Source: Seminavis robusta
Lineage: Eukaryota > Bacillariophyta > Bacillariophyceae > Naviculales > Naviculaceae
Direction: 5' to 3'
NCBI GenBank assembly: GCA_903772945.1
Contig: CAICTM010000217.1
Coordinates: 25,986-89,985, forward strand
Length of the DNA stretch: 64,000 nt
Each line of letters starts with the position of its first letter. Positions within the stretch are counted from its first letter, which is position 1. Below are positions 9,768 to 20,125 of this stretch, piece after piece. A model generated the notes under the pieces. It made no database searches. It was not told the DNA's origin and saw only the letters and a program-made list of their open reading frames with translations. The translations under genes and the position numbers were made by a program.

Positions 9768-11253
9768 ATGAAGATCCAAGGTACGGTATGCAGCCAAGGG
9801 CTCTCCGTTGACAAGAGATGATGTTGTGTCCATGTCGTCCTCGTGGAAAGGGATCATCGATTGGGTTGTTGGTGGCTCAGCTTGGCTGGGTTCAGTTCTT
9901 TTAAAAGAGGCAGGATCTAGCGATCTAGCCCATGGGTACATCGTAGCTTTGGGTCATTTGTGGTGTCTGAGCTCACGAGTCTTATCTAACGTTATCTTAT
10001 CTGCTGTATTTTCTTTATCTGATTCAGGAGCTCTCTTGTTACTTTGTTCGTTTGCCCGTGGCGTGGGTGCCCAGCAGGAAGAAGGCACGAAATCCTTCAA
10101 GGTTCCTCTGCACAAGCGTCCCGATTCGGAACTGATTGCGGCTCATTTGAAGCGTGAACGAGATGCGCTCTTGTTGTTGAACCGCCTAGGCGAAAATTCT
10201 GCTGAAGAAGAAGACCGTCAATTGCGTGGAATTTCCTTGAAGCAGCAGCATTCCCTCCAAAAGGGAGAATCGGAATCCATCAAGGATTATGCCAATGCCC
10301 AATATTACGGTAGCATCACTTTGGGAACTCCTCCTCAATCCTTTGAAGTCATTTTTGATACTGGCAGTAGCAATCTATGGGTCCCCAAGGTGGGATGCAC
10401 GCATTGTGGAAATCCAATTTTTGGACGCAAACACAAATACGATCATGCCGCTTCGAGTTCCTACAAGGAAGACAATGGAGACTTTGAAATCATGTACGGA
10501 AGTGGATCCGTCCGTGGATTCTTTTCACTCGATAGTGTCACGCTAGCGGATGATATTACTATTTCGGGACAACGTTTTGCCGAAGTTCAGGATGCCGGTG
10601 GATTGGGTTTTGCCTATGCCTTGGGCAAATTTGATGGTATCCTCGGACTGGGATTCACTTCCATTAGTATCGACAAGACTCCCACGGTATTTGAAAATGC
10701 CATTAACCAGAATCTACTCGATCAGCCCATCTTCTCCTTTTACTTGGGAGACAATGGTCCCGGCGAATTGACATTTGGAGCCTACGATCCCGACAAATTC
10801 ACTGGTGATTTGACCTACGTCAAACTTCAAAGTGCCACCTACTGGCAGATTGCCTTGGATCAAGCTACTGCAGGATCCAGTTACTCGTCGGCCACCAACA
10901 TGACGGCCATTGTCGATTCGGGAACTTCCTTGATTGCCGGTCCCAAAGCAGAAATTACCAAATTGGCCGCCGCCGTGGGAGCCAAACCCAATATCATGGG
11001 AGAATACACCATTGACTGCAAGACGTTGGATCAGGTGCCCGATATTACCTTCAAGATTGCTGGTAAGGACTACAGCATCAAGGGCAAGGATGCCGTCATT
11101 CAAGCCCAAGGAACTTGTCTCTTTGCGTTCATGGGAATCGACTTTCCTCCTCCTGGACCCCAATGGATTTTGGGCGATGTGTTCATGAGGCAATACTACA
11201 CCGTCTTTAACTACGTCGACCAGACTATTGGATTTGCGGATGTCAAGAAATAG
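9768..11253 (+). CDS. Pepsin-family (A1) aspartic protease, cathepsin D-like
   Basis: Modelled as exons 9768-9780 and 10028-11253, giving 412 residues. The first exon is only 13 nt (ATG AAG ATC CAA G). It is followed by GTACGG, and the intron ends in a pyrimidine-rich tract plus CAG. Joining restores a classic signal peptide, MKIQGALLLLCSFARGVGAQ, whereas reading upstream through the intron does not. A propeptide follows, then two catalytic motifs: FDTGSSNLWVP (about residue 110) and VDSGTSLIAGP (about residue 305). The flap region (IMYGSGSVRGF) and the C-terminal WILGDVFMRQYYTVF are also present. Likely a lysosomal/vacuolar or secreted acid endopeptidase. The tiny-exon model is strong but needs transcript support. 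Confidence 0.9.
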
Positions 11254-11885
11254 AAACACACAATCGCAACCAAACCAATCTATCAGCACGGATGCAAAAG
11301 AGAGAGCGAATGGATGGAAATAAATGCACGAAATGACGATGAGATTGCAATTCACTGGATGAAAGAATCGTAGGAACTTCACGAGGGAGTGGGCTTTTGT
11401 TGTTTGGTTGAACACTGAAATCCACTTTTGCACAATCTACATACAAAAACCAGGAGGAGATTGCTAGGCTAGCTAGCTAGGTGGGTGTAGCCAGATCCTC
11501 TTGACTTAATGATTAAAAAACCTTACTACGAATTGGAACTTCAACTTACCTTCTCCGATCGAGTTGACAACACTGGTATTTTGTTCGGCTGGTTAGCAGA
11601 TCTCCATGTCTACTAGCAAGTTCGAGACCCCTTGAAATAAACACGGAAGAGTTCCGAGTGGCAAAGCAACCAGCACGACCGATGACGGAAGTCATGTTAT
11701 TACTTCTCGCTAGTGGTATTTTAATACCTGGCTGAACCAAACGGAGCTGGCAAAACACGAGTAAGGCCCGGCTACTTGAGCTAGCGAATGATATCACGTC
11801 TGTCTCCGGCAGCACCTAATTATCAGTAGTTGCAGCCAACCTCTTTTGGCAGCTAGATCCTACCGGTAGTCCTTTTAATGCACAG
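11254..11885. other. Intergenic between convergent genes
   Basis: I see no gene here. The stretch contains short CTAG-type palindromes around 11470. The ORFs on either strand are short and unrecognisable. Confidence 0.5.
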
Positions 11886-12269
11886 CTACGGTAGCGGTAG
11901 TGACAAGCTGGTAGCCTGCAGAAAAGTTCGACGTTGCTCCTTCCTGAGGGTCCCTGTTACATCCACAATGATTCCACTCTTGACGATCTTCTCCTCTTCT
12001 TGTGATGAACTGATGTTTTCCTTGGCATCATGATCCCCATCATCCACAATCACGATGCCCGCTGGAGCTTCTGGAGGTAGACGAACAATCAACTTGGCGC
12101 CATTGTGAGCAATGTCCACTCGTCCTAGTTCCTTATCCACCAATACGGCTGTTCCCCTAACAGTTATGACAGTATTCCGCCTCTTCAAGAAGTCAGCACT
12201 GTGCAAGACGGCTTCTCGCGGCGTGTAGATGATAGCGCTATTAGGATTAGTAGAAGTGCTGTCTGCCAT
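11886..12269 (-). CDS. Small conserved-looking protein; possible OB-fold (RPA14-like), weak
   Basis: 127 residues from ATG 12269 (MADSTSTNPNSA). An upstream in-frame Met exists at 12338, but the shorter start gives a typical acidic, acetylation-prone N-terminus. The core alternates short beta-like stretches (NTVITVRGTAVLVDKEL, AKLIVRLPPEAPAGIVIVDD, SGIIVDVTGTLRKEQ), which could form a small OB fold like the third subunit of replication protein A. That resemblance is only in length and pattern; no diagnostic motif is present. Alternative: an unrelated beta-barrel protein. Confidence 0.45.
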   Translation of the reverse strand: MADSTSTNPNSAIIYTPREAVLHSADFLKRRNTVITVRGTAVLVDKELGRVDIAHNGAKLIVRLPPEAPAGIVIVDDGDHDAKENISSSQEEEKIVKSGIIVDVTGTLRKEQRRTFLQATSLSLPLP

Positions 12270-12489
12270 GGTCGATGAATGCGTGCTTTGCTTTTGCAAG
12301 TTGTGAGGAGAGGTCAAACCACATTGGATCCAAGACATTCAGTCGTTCATCATTGGATCTTTGCGTTGGGCGATCCTCACATCACTGAAGAGGAACTCAA
12401 ATCCACATCCTACCATCCAGAGCACCCATTCATATCCTCTTCTTTCATCGGTTGTACTGTATGGCATAGCTAAGAACAAGGCTTTTAGC

Positions 12490-13045
12490 AACTGTCACGA
12501 ACAACCTCTTAGTAACCTGGCAGTTCTGACGTGGGCTCGTCAGAATGGGTGTCCCTGGAATAAACGGAACTGTACGGTAAGTATGCTGCCAAAGGTAGGT
12601 GGGCATCCAAATTGGAGTTCTAAAGGCGGCCCTTGGCCTATGAGAATGGGTGCCCATGGCATCAACAAACATGACAGCTGAAGGTGAGCATCTGGAAGCT
12701 ATAAAGTGGGCCCACAAAAACGGGTGCCTGTGGAAGTCTGTAGTACATGTAGCGGCATTTGCTGCCGCTGCCGGTGGGCATTGGAGGCCCTGGAGTGGGC
12801 ACTGCACATTGGACGGACATGAACATGTAGGTATGCTGCCGGACGTGGGCACCTTCTAGAACGTTTTAAGAGGGCCCGTGCCTACCATATGGCCGCTACC
12901 GGTAGCTAGACATGGGCAACTACAAGTTTTGAAATGGGTTCGGGACCGCGGATGTAAGTCCATGGGATGCAATGACACGCGGAGAAGCTGCTCATGGTGG
13001 TTGCCCCCATGTACTAAAATGGATTCGATTCGGAGAATGGATCTA
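12490..13045 (+). pseudogene. Decayed fragment of a 27-residue CPW[DN]-repeat protein
   Basis: Scattered over all three forward frames are recognisable repeat pieces spaced roughly one repeat (81 bp) apart: LAVLTWARQNGCPWN (about 12517), GEHLEAIKWAHKNGCLW (about 12684), a GGHxEALEWA remnant (about 12775), RGHLLERFKRARA (about 12844), HGQLQVLKWVRDRGC (about 12912) and a final HVLKWIR (about 13005). Frameshifts and stops separate them, and no N-terminal domain is left. It is a relic of the family that is intact at 17483-18904. Orientation is forward, opposite to the other two copies in the window. Confidence 0.75.
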
Positions 13046-13259
13046 GAAAAGGCAAATATGGGTAAGATCTGCATTATTGTAGCTATATAATATTCGATGC
13101 TTCCTCACTCCACGAACATGTAGAAACCCTTTGGCAGCTTCAGATTCAGTTGACACCCAAAGCTCACAAGACACGGTCTCGACGCCAACGAGCAGTGGAG
13201 TGGCAGAAGATATATATGGTTGCCTCCTTGCGCTATCATATCAACATTTTAATAATATT

Positions 13260-14160
13260 CTACCTCAATGGCACCACGTCTCCATCAATATCGAGAAAGA
13301 CGGCCGTATCTGGAACTCCAAACTTGTCGACAATCATTTCTGCCACATCGTATAGGTGATCTCCTTGAATGATGATTTCCTTGGCGGACTTGCCACTAGG
13401 CCCTGGTACTCCATCCTTGACACTGGAACTTCCGGCAAATCGTTTACTGAATGCCTTGCTGACATCCTTGAGTTTGACATCTTCTACCGTCTCCATTCCC
13501 ATGATGACCGTCAAGATTCTGCGTTTGTTCTGGGCTCGTTTTTGCACAACGACACGAGGACCGCTTCCATCACCCTTCTTTTTCTTTTTGGCTCCGGCTC
13601 CACGTCGTTTTTTCTTGTCGGCTGCGGACAGAGTAACGTTGGCCATGTCCTCCTCCAATTCTTCCTCATCGTCCTCTTCTTCATCTTCACTGTCATCATA
13701 ATAGGGATCATCTGGTTCTGGGCCGTACTGCATCGAATGAATGAATGAATGAGTATATAAATTGGTAAGGAAACCAAAGGACTAATAATGAATGAAGAGA
13801 CCTTTGTCAGCTTACCTTTTTGGTGAGTGCCTGAAACAATTTATCTTCTTTGCCAGCATATTTTTCGAGCAATCCGGGTACATTGTCTAGCTTGTTTGGT
13901 TCGTACTGTTTGTAAAATTCCATCAATCGTTGCTCTGTGGTCCAAGGTGCCTCGGGTCGTTGCTTGACGGGTTTTTCGTCCTTGGCATCACCAGCAGAAG
14001 CAGCAGGAGTCCCTCGTTTCTCTGCCAATTCCTCAAAGAGGGCGGAATGGTGTTTCTTGAGCCACGGAAGGCAGTGCGTCTCGTAGTCAGGACCCCATTC
14101 GCAGTATTCTGGTGGCATGCCACAGGCACCGCAGTAGATCATCTCTTGACGTTCCAACAT
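13260..14160 (-). CDS. DENR: Density-regulated protein homologue (DENR), translation re-initiation/recycling factor
   Basis: Two exons: 14160-13816, then 13727-13260. The 88-bp intron between them has GTAAGC and GCAG borders; splicing joins ALTKK to YGPEPDDPYYDD. The product has 270 residues. The N-terminal part has the DENR zinc-binding-like pattern YCGACGMPPEYCEWG...HCLPWL. An acidic linker and a basic Lys-rich tract lead to a C-terminal SUI1/eIF1-like domain (about residues 175-260) with VVVQKRAQNKRRILTVIMGM and KEIIIQGDHLYDVAEMI. In other eukaryotes DENR pairs with MCT-1 to act on 40S subunits after termination; cytosolic. Length and domain order are normal. Confidence 0.93.
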
Positions 14161-14518
14161 GATTGTTTCTCTTTGTTTGGTGCTTTAGCCAGTACAGGAG
14201 TCTATTTCAAGGAGTACTAACTAGTAGTAGTAGGGTTGCTGAGCCGGAAAGTGGAGTGCGCTGCTCACGGTCTCGCCATTGTGGTTGTCCCCAAAAATCG
14301 AATTGATGGCTGCAACAGAAGAGCCTTAACCCTACAAATACATCCTCATCATTCCACGCCGTGTTCCACGCCTAAGGTTGTTTTTAAGTCTTTCATTAGG
14401 GACTAAAGATGCGTCCTCTAAGTATCTTTACATTCGAGTCCTGAATCCAACACCACACAGACACCACATTCTCAGACGTCCAATGCATGGCACTGCACAA
14501 GGACCGAACAAAGGAAAC
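14161..14518. other. Intergenic, divergent promoters of DENR and SET-protein genes
   Basis: A 358-bp region with no gene of its own. An in-frame upstream Met for the SET gene exists at 14378, but that extension is basic and would bury the signal peptide. Confidence 0.5.
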
Positions 14519-16153
14519 ATGGACCATACTCTGCTTCTGGCATTGTTTCTCTGCAGTGTCTTCTGTTTAGCGTCGAGGAGTAGTCATGATGGTTATCCCC
14601 GTCCCTCTGAATCTGGAGAACGGTTGTTGCAATGGCTGTTAGATCACGGTGGAATAGCCCATGCGACGGTGGTGGAAATTGGTCCAGGCCATCGCAAGTT
14701 GATGACGAATCGAGACTTGGCACAAGGAGTGGATGTGTTGTATGTTCCTTCGGAATTGAGTCTTCATCCTGCATCTCCTCATGTCGTGACCAATAAATTC
14801 ATTCGAGACGCTCAGAGCTGTTGTCCGCAGCAGGTCACCGAGGAATGGATCATGCAGACCTTTCTCATGCTGCAGGCTTCTTCTACTGCTAGTGCTACTA
14901 CCGGTAGAGGAACATCCCTGTTTGACCCCTACTTTGACTCTCTGCCAACACTGGAAGACTACCAACGACACTGTCACTGGTCGCAGCAGGAAATCGAGGA
15001 ACTACAGATGCAACCCTATGAACCTGGCATGCCTCAGCCCCAACCAAACCGAATTCCGGAACCATCCGCCTGGTCTCCTGCGTTCTTGTGGGACAATGAC
15101 TATGAATGGAATAAATGGACAACCATCACACAGCAAGTTCTCGACAAGTTCAAGTGGAATAGTACACCTGCAGCTCAAGCCTTTCTCAAACAACGATGGA
15201 ATATACTACCCGCTACTAGTAACGAAACAGTATTCTTTGACGACCGGCTGCGCTTTGCGTGGGCCAACCTGGTACTCAGTTCCAGGGAATGGGTGGGACA
15301 TCAGCTATGGCCGGTATTGGACATGGCCGATTCCAATCTGTTGGAGCAAGCTGCTTTTTCGGTGAACACCAATCCACAAACAGGAGGTCGAGTCCAAACC
15401 TTTGTGGCACTATCACAAGGCACTGAAGTCTTTACCGTTCCACAATCCACCACCAATCTAGCCTTTCTACAAAGAAGTTGTCATGCATTTCCCAACAATC
15501 CCAGTGAATTTGTCATGTTGGACATACAACTGCCAACTACTCTGGCAGAGAATCCACACTGGATTCCATTACTGCAATCCATTGTCACCGATACTCGACC
15601 GTACGAGCACCCACATTCCATGGATCACATGACACCTCGGAACGGACGAGTCACCATTTACCAATCACAATCACAACAACAACCACACGATAGTCATCTA
15701 CAGCAACAACCCACTACTCTACGAGCCACTATTCGGCTCTTTCGTAATAGCGTCACAGCTCTGTTGAGTGTGGCACGGGCGGTCGTGTGGCTGCAAGACG
15801 ATAAACAAAAGAATACGCGTTTGCTCTGGCAGGCGTCCTCCTTGGGCCGACAACGAGCCGTCCATCTCCAGATGGAACGACAAGCACTGGAACTGGCCGA
15901 TCAATGGTTGCGTCGTCGTCGACAACAATTTCCAACGTCCTTGTCGTACGACCAAGATCTACTGGCCAACATGATACACGAGGCCGAGCCAAAACAGCAC
16001 ATGTCCCTCGAGAAATTGCGAGTGGCGCTCATCTTTCGCACGCAACAAAAGGACATTATCGAAGCCAATTGGAAATCGGTGCGGTCCATGACACGAACGT
16101 TGTACATGGAATACAACGATGACTACGGTCGTCGTACTCAGGATGAATTCTAG
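14519..16153 (+). CDS. SET-domain protein of the Rubisco LSMT/SETD3 type, catalytic motifs diverged; signal peptide
   Basis: 544 residues from ATG 14519, chosen because it opens with a signal peptide (MDHTLLLALFLCSVFCLASR). The pattern of the LSMT/SETD3 class follows: an early SET strand (LMTNRDLAQGVDVLYVPSEL), a middle block with RFAWANLVLSSREW, then LWPVLDMADSN (about residue 266), GTEVFTVPQ and LQRSCHAFPNNPSEFVML. A C-terminal helical region resembles the substrate-binding domain. The DMxNH signature reads DMADSN and the usual YG after GEEV is absent. A secretory or plastid-routed location is inferred. Active methyltransferase or pseudoenzyme cannot be decided here. Confidence 0.7.
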   Translation: MDHTLLLALFLCSVFCLASRSSHDGYPRPSESGERLLQWLLDHGGIAHATVVEIGPGHRKLMTNRDLAQGVDVLYVPSELSLHPASPHVVTNKFIRDAQSCCPQQVTEEWIMQTFLMLQASSTASATTGRGTSLFDPYFDSLPTLEDYQRHCHWSQQEIEELQMQPYEPGMPQPQPNRIPEPSAWSPAFLWDNDYEWNKWTTITQQVLDKFKWNSTPAAQAFLKQRWNILPATSNETVFFDDRLRFAWANLVLSSREWVGHQLWPVLDMADSNLLEQAAFSVNTNPQTGGRVQTFVALSQGTEVFTVPQSTTNLAFLQRSCHAFPNNPSEFVMLDIQLPTTLAENPHWIPLLQSIVTDTRPYEHPHSMDHMTPRNGRVTIYQSQSQQQPHDSHLQQQPTTLRATIRLFRNSVTALLSVARAVVWLQDDKQKNTRLLWQASSLGRQRAVHLQMERQALELADQWLRRRRQQFPTSLSYDQDLLANMIHEAEPKQHMSLEKLRVALIFRTQQKDIIEANWKSVRSMTRTLYMEYNDDYGRRTQDEF

Positions 16154-16581
16154 CCACGAGGTTGGATGGATGGATGGATTGTGTGATGATCGATAGGGCC
16201 CGATTGGTTTCGTTTGTGCGTGTGTTCGTAGCGTACGTACAAAGGCGACCACAACAACAACAACGACAAAAACGAACCATAGCTTTGACGGTGAAAACTC
16301 TGCTGAAAAATCGGCACGCTACGGTCCTGATCAAGCAGACCCATCATAGGTCGAAGCCCTCCACGTGCGTGAAGGCGCAGCGCTTTTCCATGTCATCATT
16401 CAGCTGGCCGCCCCTGATCGATCACGATCTGATGATGGGGGTGGCAGCTGTGGACGGAGAGCTTTTGTTCAGCTCGCCTCTTGAGATTGGAAATGAACCG
16501 ATTTGAAGGCCACAACCTTTCACCAACATTTTCAGGCCGGTACCTGGGGAATAGTCAAGTGAATGCCACAAAGTCAACCAA
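16154..16581. other. Intergenic
   Basis: I see no gene in this 428-bp stretch between convergent genes. A short GGAT run (about 16163-16177) is the only pattern. Confidence 0.4.
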
Positions 16582-17467
16582 CTATAGTAGCGAATAGCCA
16601 ACCGTTGAAGCAATTCTAGTGTTGGGGCTGCGCATTGTCAGGATTGCAGTGCTGGGGCCAGTGCTAAAGCCAACAGATCCAGTGCTTGGACCAACCAATG
16701 TAGGGGCCAACTCTTGAGTGAACTCCAGTGCTGCCTTGGTGCCAACCATTGTGGGGATCGCGAGGCTCGTGCCGGCTGGTTCACTTGGGGAGCTACGAAG
16801 CCCTATCGGGCTGCTCATGCTAACGTTCTGCTTAATGTTACTGGGAGCGACCATTTGTCTGAAAAGTGGCATACCCTGGAATTGGCTTGGTAACAATTGT
16901 AATGATTACGTTTACTAGGTATGTTACAGAGCATCCAATACACACGTGTCCACGGCAATACACCACCGCAACGCCCTCTTTCACGGCCATGGCATTGCCG
17001 TCTCCAAGCGGCATACTGGCGGCATCTTTCGATTTGTCCAACGCAGACACATGGAATCCGGGGAAGATCGAGTCCTTTGAGAGGGCGCCTCCGAATCCAT
17101 TGTCTGTTTGTCTTATTGATCCCAAGACCGCTCTTTGGTTGCCCTCTGCAGTGGCGGCTGCCCTTCCCGCAACGGTGACGATCGAAATCTTGACGACGCC
17201 ACCCGACACTTTTGAGTTTGACATTGGGGGCTCCATATGCATAGAGTATCGTTCCCCGAACCGCGGCCGAACGGGTACGGTCCTCGTTTCCCACACCGAC
17301 GCACAAACCACCAGATCGCCCGTCAACTCCAGCATTGCCGGAGTTTCAATTCGCAGTGGCACTTGCTGCTGGAATCCTCGCAGCAAATGGAATTGGAGTA
17401 GTTTGTCTTGATACCCACCGGTGTCGGCTTGAGTGGCAGTCTCGCCATCCTTGATCAGGACGTGCAT
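16582..17467 (-). CDS. Hypothetical protein, tentative two-exon model
   Basis: The minus frame from ATG 17467 has codon choice resembling neighbouring genes and gives 180 codons to 16928 (MHVLIKDGETATQADTGGYQ at the start). A GTAACA donor and a CCAG acceptor at 16876 would join it, in phase, to 16875-16582, giving a Ser/Pro/Thr-rich tail (about 277 residues in total). The intron would be only 52 bp, short for this window. No domain is recognised. Its start lies 15 bp after the stop of the repeat-protein gene on the same strand, which is unusual for separate eukaryotic genes. It may be a displaced downstream piece of that gene, a relic, or not a gene; the opposite strand also has a 181-residue ORF. 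Confidence 0.35.
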
Positions 17468-17482
17468 ACCCCCTTGGCGGAA

Positions 17483-18904
17483 TCAAATGAGTTCATTTGT
17501 ATCATGGTCTTCCGGCTCTGGGCATCCATTCTCACAAGCCCAGCTTAGAATATGAAAGCGCTCATATATCACAGCAGCTGAGCTGGTTCTTGAATCCCAT
17601 GGGCAGCCATGCTCACGGGCCCATTTCAGAACGTCAAGATGCCCACCCGCAGCTGCAGCTGAGCATGTTAAGCCATCCCAGGGGCATCCATTCATGCTGG
17701 CCCAACGTAGAACTTCCAAAAACCCACCTCCAGCAGCAGCTTGGCATGTTCTTGCATCCCATGGGCATCCATTCTGATGTGCCCACTTCAGAACTTCCAA
17801 CCGTCCATATGCAGCTTCTAAGCATGTCCTTGCATCCCATGGGCATCCCTTGTCCCGGGCCCATTGTATAATGCCTAGTCGACCATTTCGCGCTGCAAGT
17901 GTGCATGTCATCGAGTTCCATGGACATCCATTCTCATGGGCCCATGTCAAAACAGCTAGATGCCCACCTCCAGCAGCAGCTGAACATGTCCCTTCATTCC
18001 ATGGGCATCTGTGCTCATGCAACCATTTCAGAGTCCCCAAGTGGCCACCTGCAGCTGCAGAAGCACAAACTGAGGCATCCCATGGGCAACCATTCTCATG
18101 TGCCCATTTCAGAATACTGAGATGTCCACCCCCAGCAGCAGCAGAGCATGTATCAGCATCCCAATGGCATCCATTCTGCTGTGCCCACTTCACAATCTCA
18201 AGATGCCCACTATTTGCAGCTGATGTGCATGTCCTCTTATCCCATGGGCATCCTTTCTCTCTTGCCCACTTTAAGATTCCAAAGTGGCCAGCCTCAGCAG
18301 CACCTGAGCATGTGTTGGTATCCCAATAGCATCCATTCTCAATAGCCCACTTGAGAGTTTCAAAATGACCATATCTAGCTGCGTCTGCAGCAGCGTAGAT
18401 ATTCCATGAGCAGTTCTGCTCCCGTGCCCACTTGAGAACACGCAGATGCCCCCCTCCGGCAGCAGCTGTGCACGTCCATTCATTCACTGTACAGCCTTGC
18501 TCATGCAGCCATTGTAGCACCTCAAGTTGCCCACTCTCGGCAGCAGCTTCCGCAGTGTCCCCATTCCATTCATATCCCTTGTTGTGGGCCCATTCGAGAA
18601 CCCTGAGACGCCCATGTCTGGCAATTTCCGCACAAACCCAATCTTTCCCCAGAGTCTTGTGTCTTGAGCTGTCTGAGTACCAGTACTCGGCACATGACAC
18701 AGTCCGAAAAGCCATTCTGTAGAATGTGCACGGATCACTCCCCGCTTTCTTACAAAACTCTTTGTAGTGTTGATTGAATTGCTTGTTGACAGCTCCAACC
18801 AAAGCATAATGTCCCTTCCCCAGAAATGGAAATATGTTGTCCACCCACATATGTTGTTGACCCAGCAATATGCCAATGGGAGCGGAGTCCTCCTGTCTCA
18901 TCAT
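17483..18904 (-). CDS. Ankyrin-like protein with tandem 27-residue CPW[DN] repeats
   Basis: 473 residues from ATG 18904 (a GTG further upstream is not a credible start). The N-terminal 90 residues form a small module (MWVDNIFPFLGKGHYALVGAVNK) found again in the broken copy at 36 kb; it may be an F-box-like or adaptor region. About 13 repeats with consensus GGHLxxLKWAxENGCPWDxxTCxxAA follow. The period is 27 residues, shorter than the 33 of canonical ankyrin repeats; one unit has lost a residue (CLEAAYGRLEVLKW). The conserved Cys-Pro-Trp and Thr-Cys positions are striking. Such repeats are abundant in stramenopile genomes and in some giant viruses. Probable protein-protein interaction role. 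No TM or signal peptide. Confidence 0.85.
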   Translation of the reverse strand: MMRQEDSAPIGILLGQQHMWVDNIFPFLGKGHYALVGAVNKQFNQHYKEFCKKAGSDPCTFYRMAFRTVSCAEYWYSDSSRHKTLGKDWVCAEIARHGRLRVLEWAHNKGYEWNGDTAEAAAESGQLEVLQWLHEQGCTVNEWTCTAAAGGGHLRVLKWAREQNCSWNIYAAADAARYGHFETLKWAIENGCYWDTNTCSGAAEAGHFGILKWAREKGCPWDKRTCTSAANSGHLEIVKWAQQNGCHWDADTCSAAAGGGHLSILKWAHENGCPWDASVCASAAAGGHLGTLKWLHEHRCPWNEGTCSAAAGGGHLAVLTWAHENGCPWNSMTCTLAARNGRLGIIQWARDKGCPWDARTCLEAAYGRLEVLKWAHQNGCPWDARTCQAAAGGGFLEVLRWASMNGCPWDGLTCSAAAAGGHLDVLKWAREHGCPWDSRTSSAAVIYERFHILSWACENGCPEPEDHDTNELI

Positions 18905-20125
18905 GGCGGGAGGTTGACGGGAGCACGATGACACGTTGCATTCACTGCGGGAGAAGATTCAATGATTCGATCTCTTGCGGACGAAGGGAAAAGAGCTCGA
19001 TAATGGTCACTATTAATTTATGGAAGGAAAAAGCGAGGCAGTGGGGGTTGCTTGCAGGGCAGTGAGAAAAGTGTGAGGTGGGGAGGATGGGTTGACATGA
19101 GTATGTTGGAGATTCCTTGAATTCGACCACGGTTTGGGTCTTCAAATAAACATCTTTTCAAAACGCGTGCCAAGCTGTGCGCAAATTGCTCGGAAATTTG
19201 CAGTAGGTTTGTTTGGGTCGAGTCCCGACTTGGTCCCTAAAAATGGGTTATGCGATGTCATCAGTACGTACCAGGTACCAGGTACCGCACAACGCGGGTT
19301 CACATACGTCACAGAAGAACAGACACGGTTAAAAAAAAAAGAACTCACGGCGAAGGGAAAGATTGCAATCTTATTATTAATTAAAATAGCTTGCCCTTCA
19401 GTTTCTAGCCCGTTCCCCGTTCATTCTGATTATCCTGACGTACGTGTACCGTACCGGTATCACGGAGGCTGAGTGACGAGTGACAGTCGAATCGAATCGA
19501 ATCGCCAGTCGCCCCCCAGGCCAGCTGGCTATTATTTCTTACTCCCGCCAGTACTGGTGCAGCTGTTTCAGACTAGCCCTACATTCTGCCTTAACAAAAA
19601 AACCAATAATATTATTATGGGCTATTGAACAGGATGCAGCACACCGCCACAATCCACAAACAAGATGCCTCTGGTGGCGCCAACCACGGAAATAAAACAG
19701 TAAAAGGGCTGTCAGTTGATTGGCAAATAACTAATACTTACTGCCAGGGGCTCCCAGAATGTATGCTTGCTTTAGATAGCTAGCTACCACTTGAGCAACT
19801 CTCCAGTGACAGGGCTCCAAAGCATCATTCTACCGGCCCCATCCGAAAATCCAGTCAGTTAGCATTTGCTAGCTACCAAGCAACCCTCCCAGCTAGTGAC
19901 ATGGCTCCCTAGCGGTTTTCCTAGCTCCTTCCCTGGCAGCCTCAGTCCTGGTCGTACCACCCATGTTGGCCTGAGCCCAGCTTGTTAGCCTCAGCTTCCC
20001 AGTATGACGAGTGGACTTGGATTGTTGGGTTACATCTGACCGGTACTCATACCTCGTAATTGTATAATCGTACCGGTACCAGTACCAGGTACCAGATACT
20101 GGCTTTTCCCCTTGTGTGGGAGGGT
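18905..20125. other. Intergenic
   Basis: No gene is supported in this stretch. It is rich in GTACC/GGTACC palindromes (about 19267-19284 and 20040-20095), with an A-run near 19331. Confidence 0.5.

Noticed and set aside
10714-11433. Minus ORF of 239 residues
   Set aside because: Antisense of the aspartic protease exon, whose catalytic motifs are certain.
16866-17411. Plus ORF of 181 residues opposite the hypothetical minus gene
   Set aside because: Codon choice on the minus strand looks more like neighbouring genes; neither is certain, so only the minus model is listed, at low confidence.
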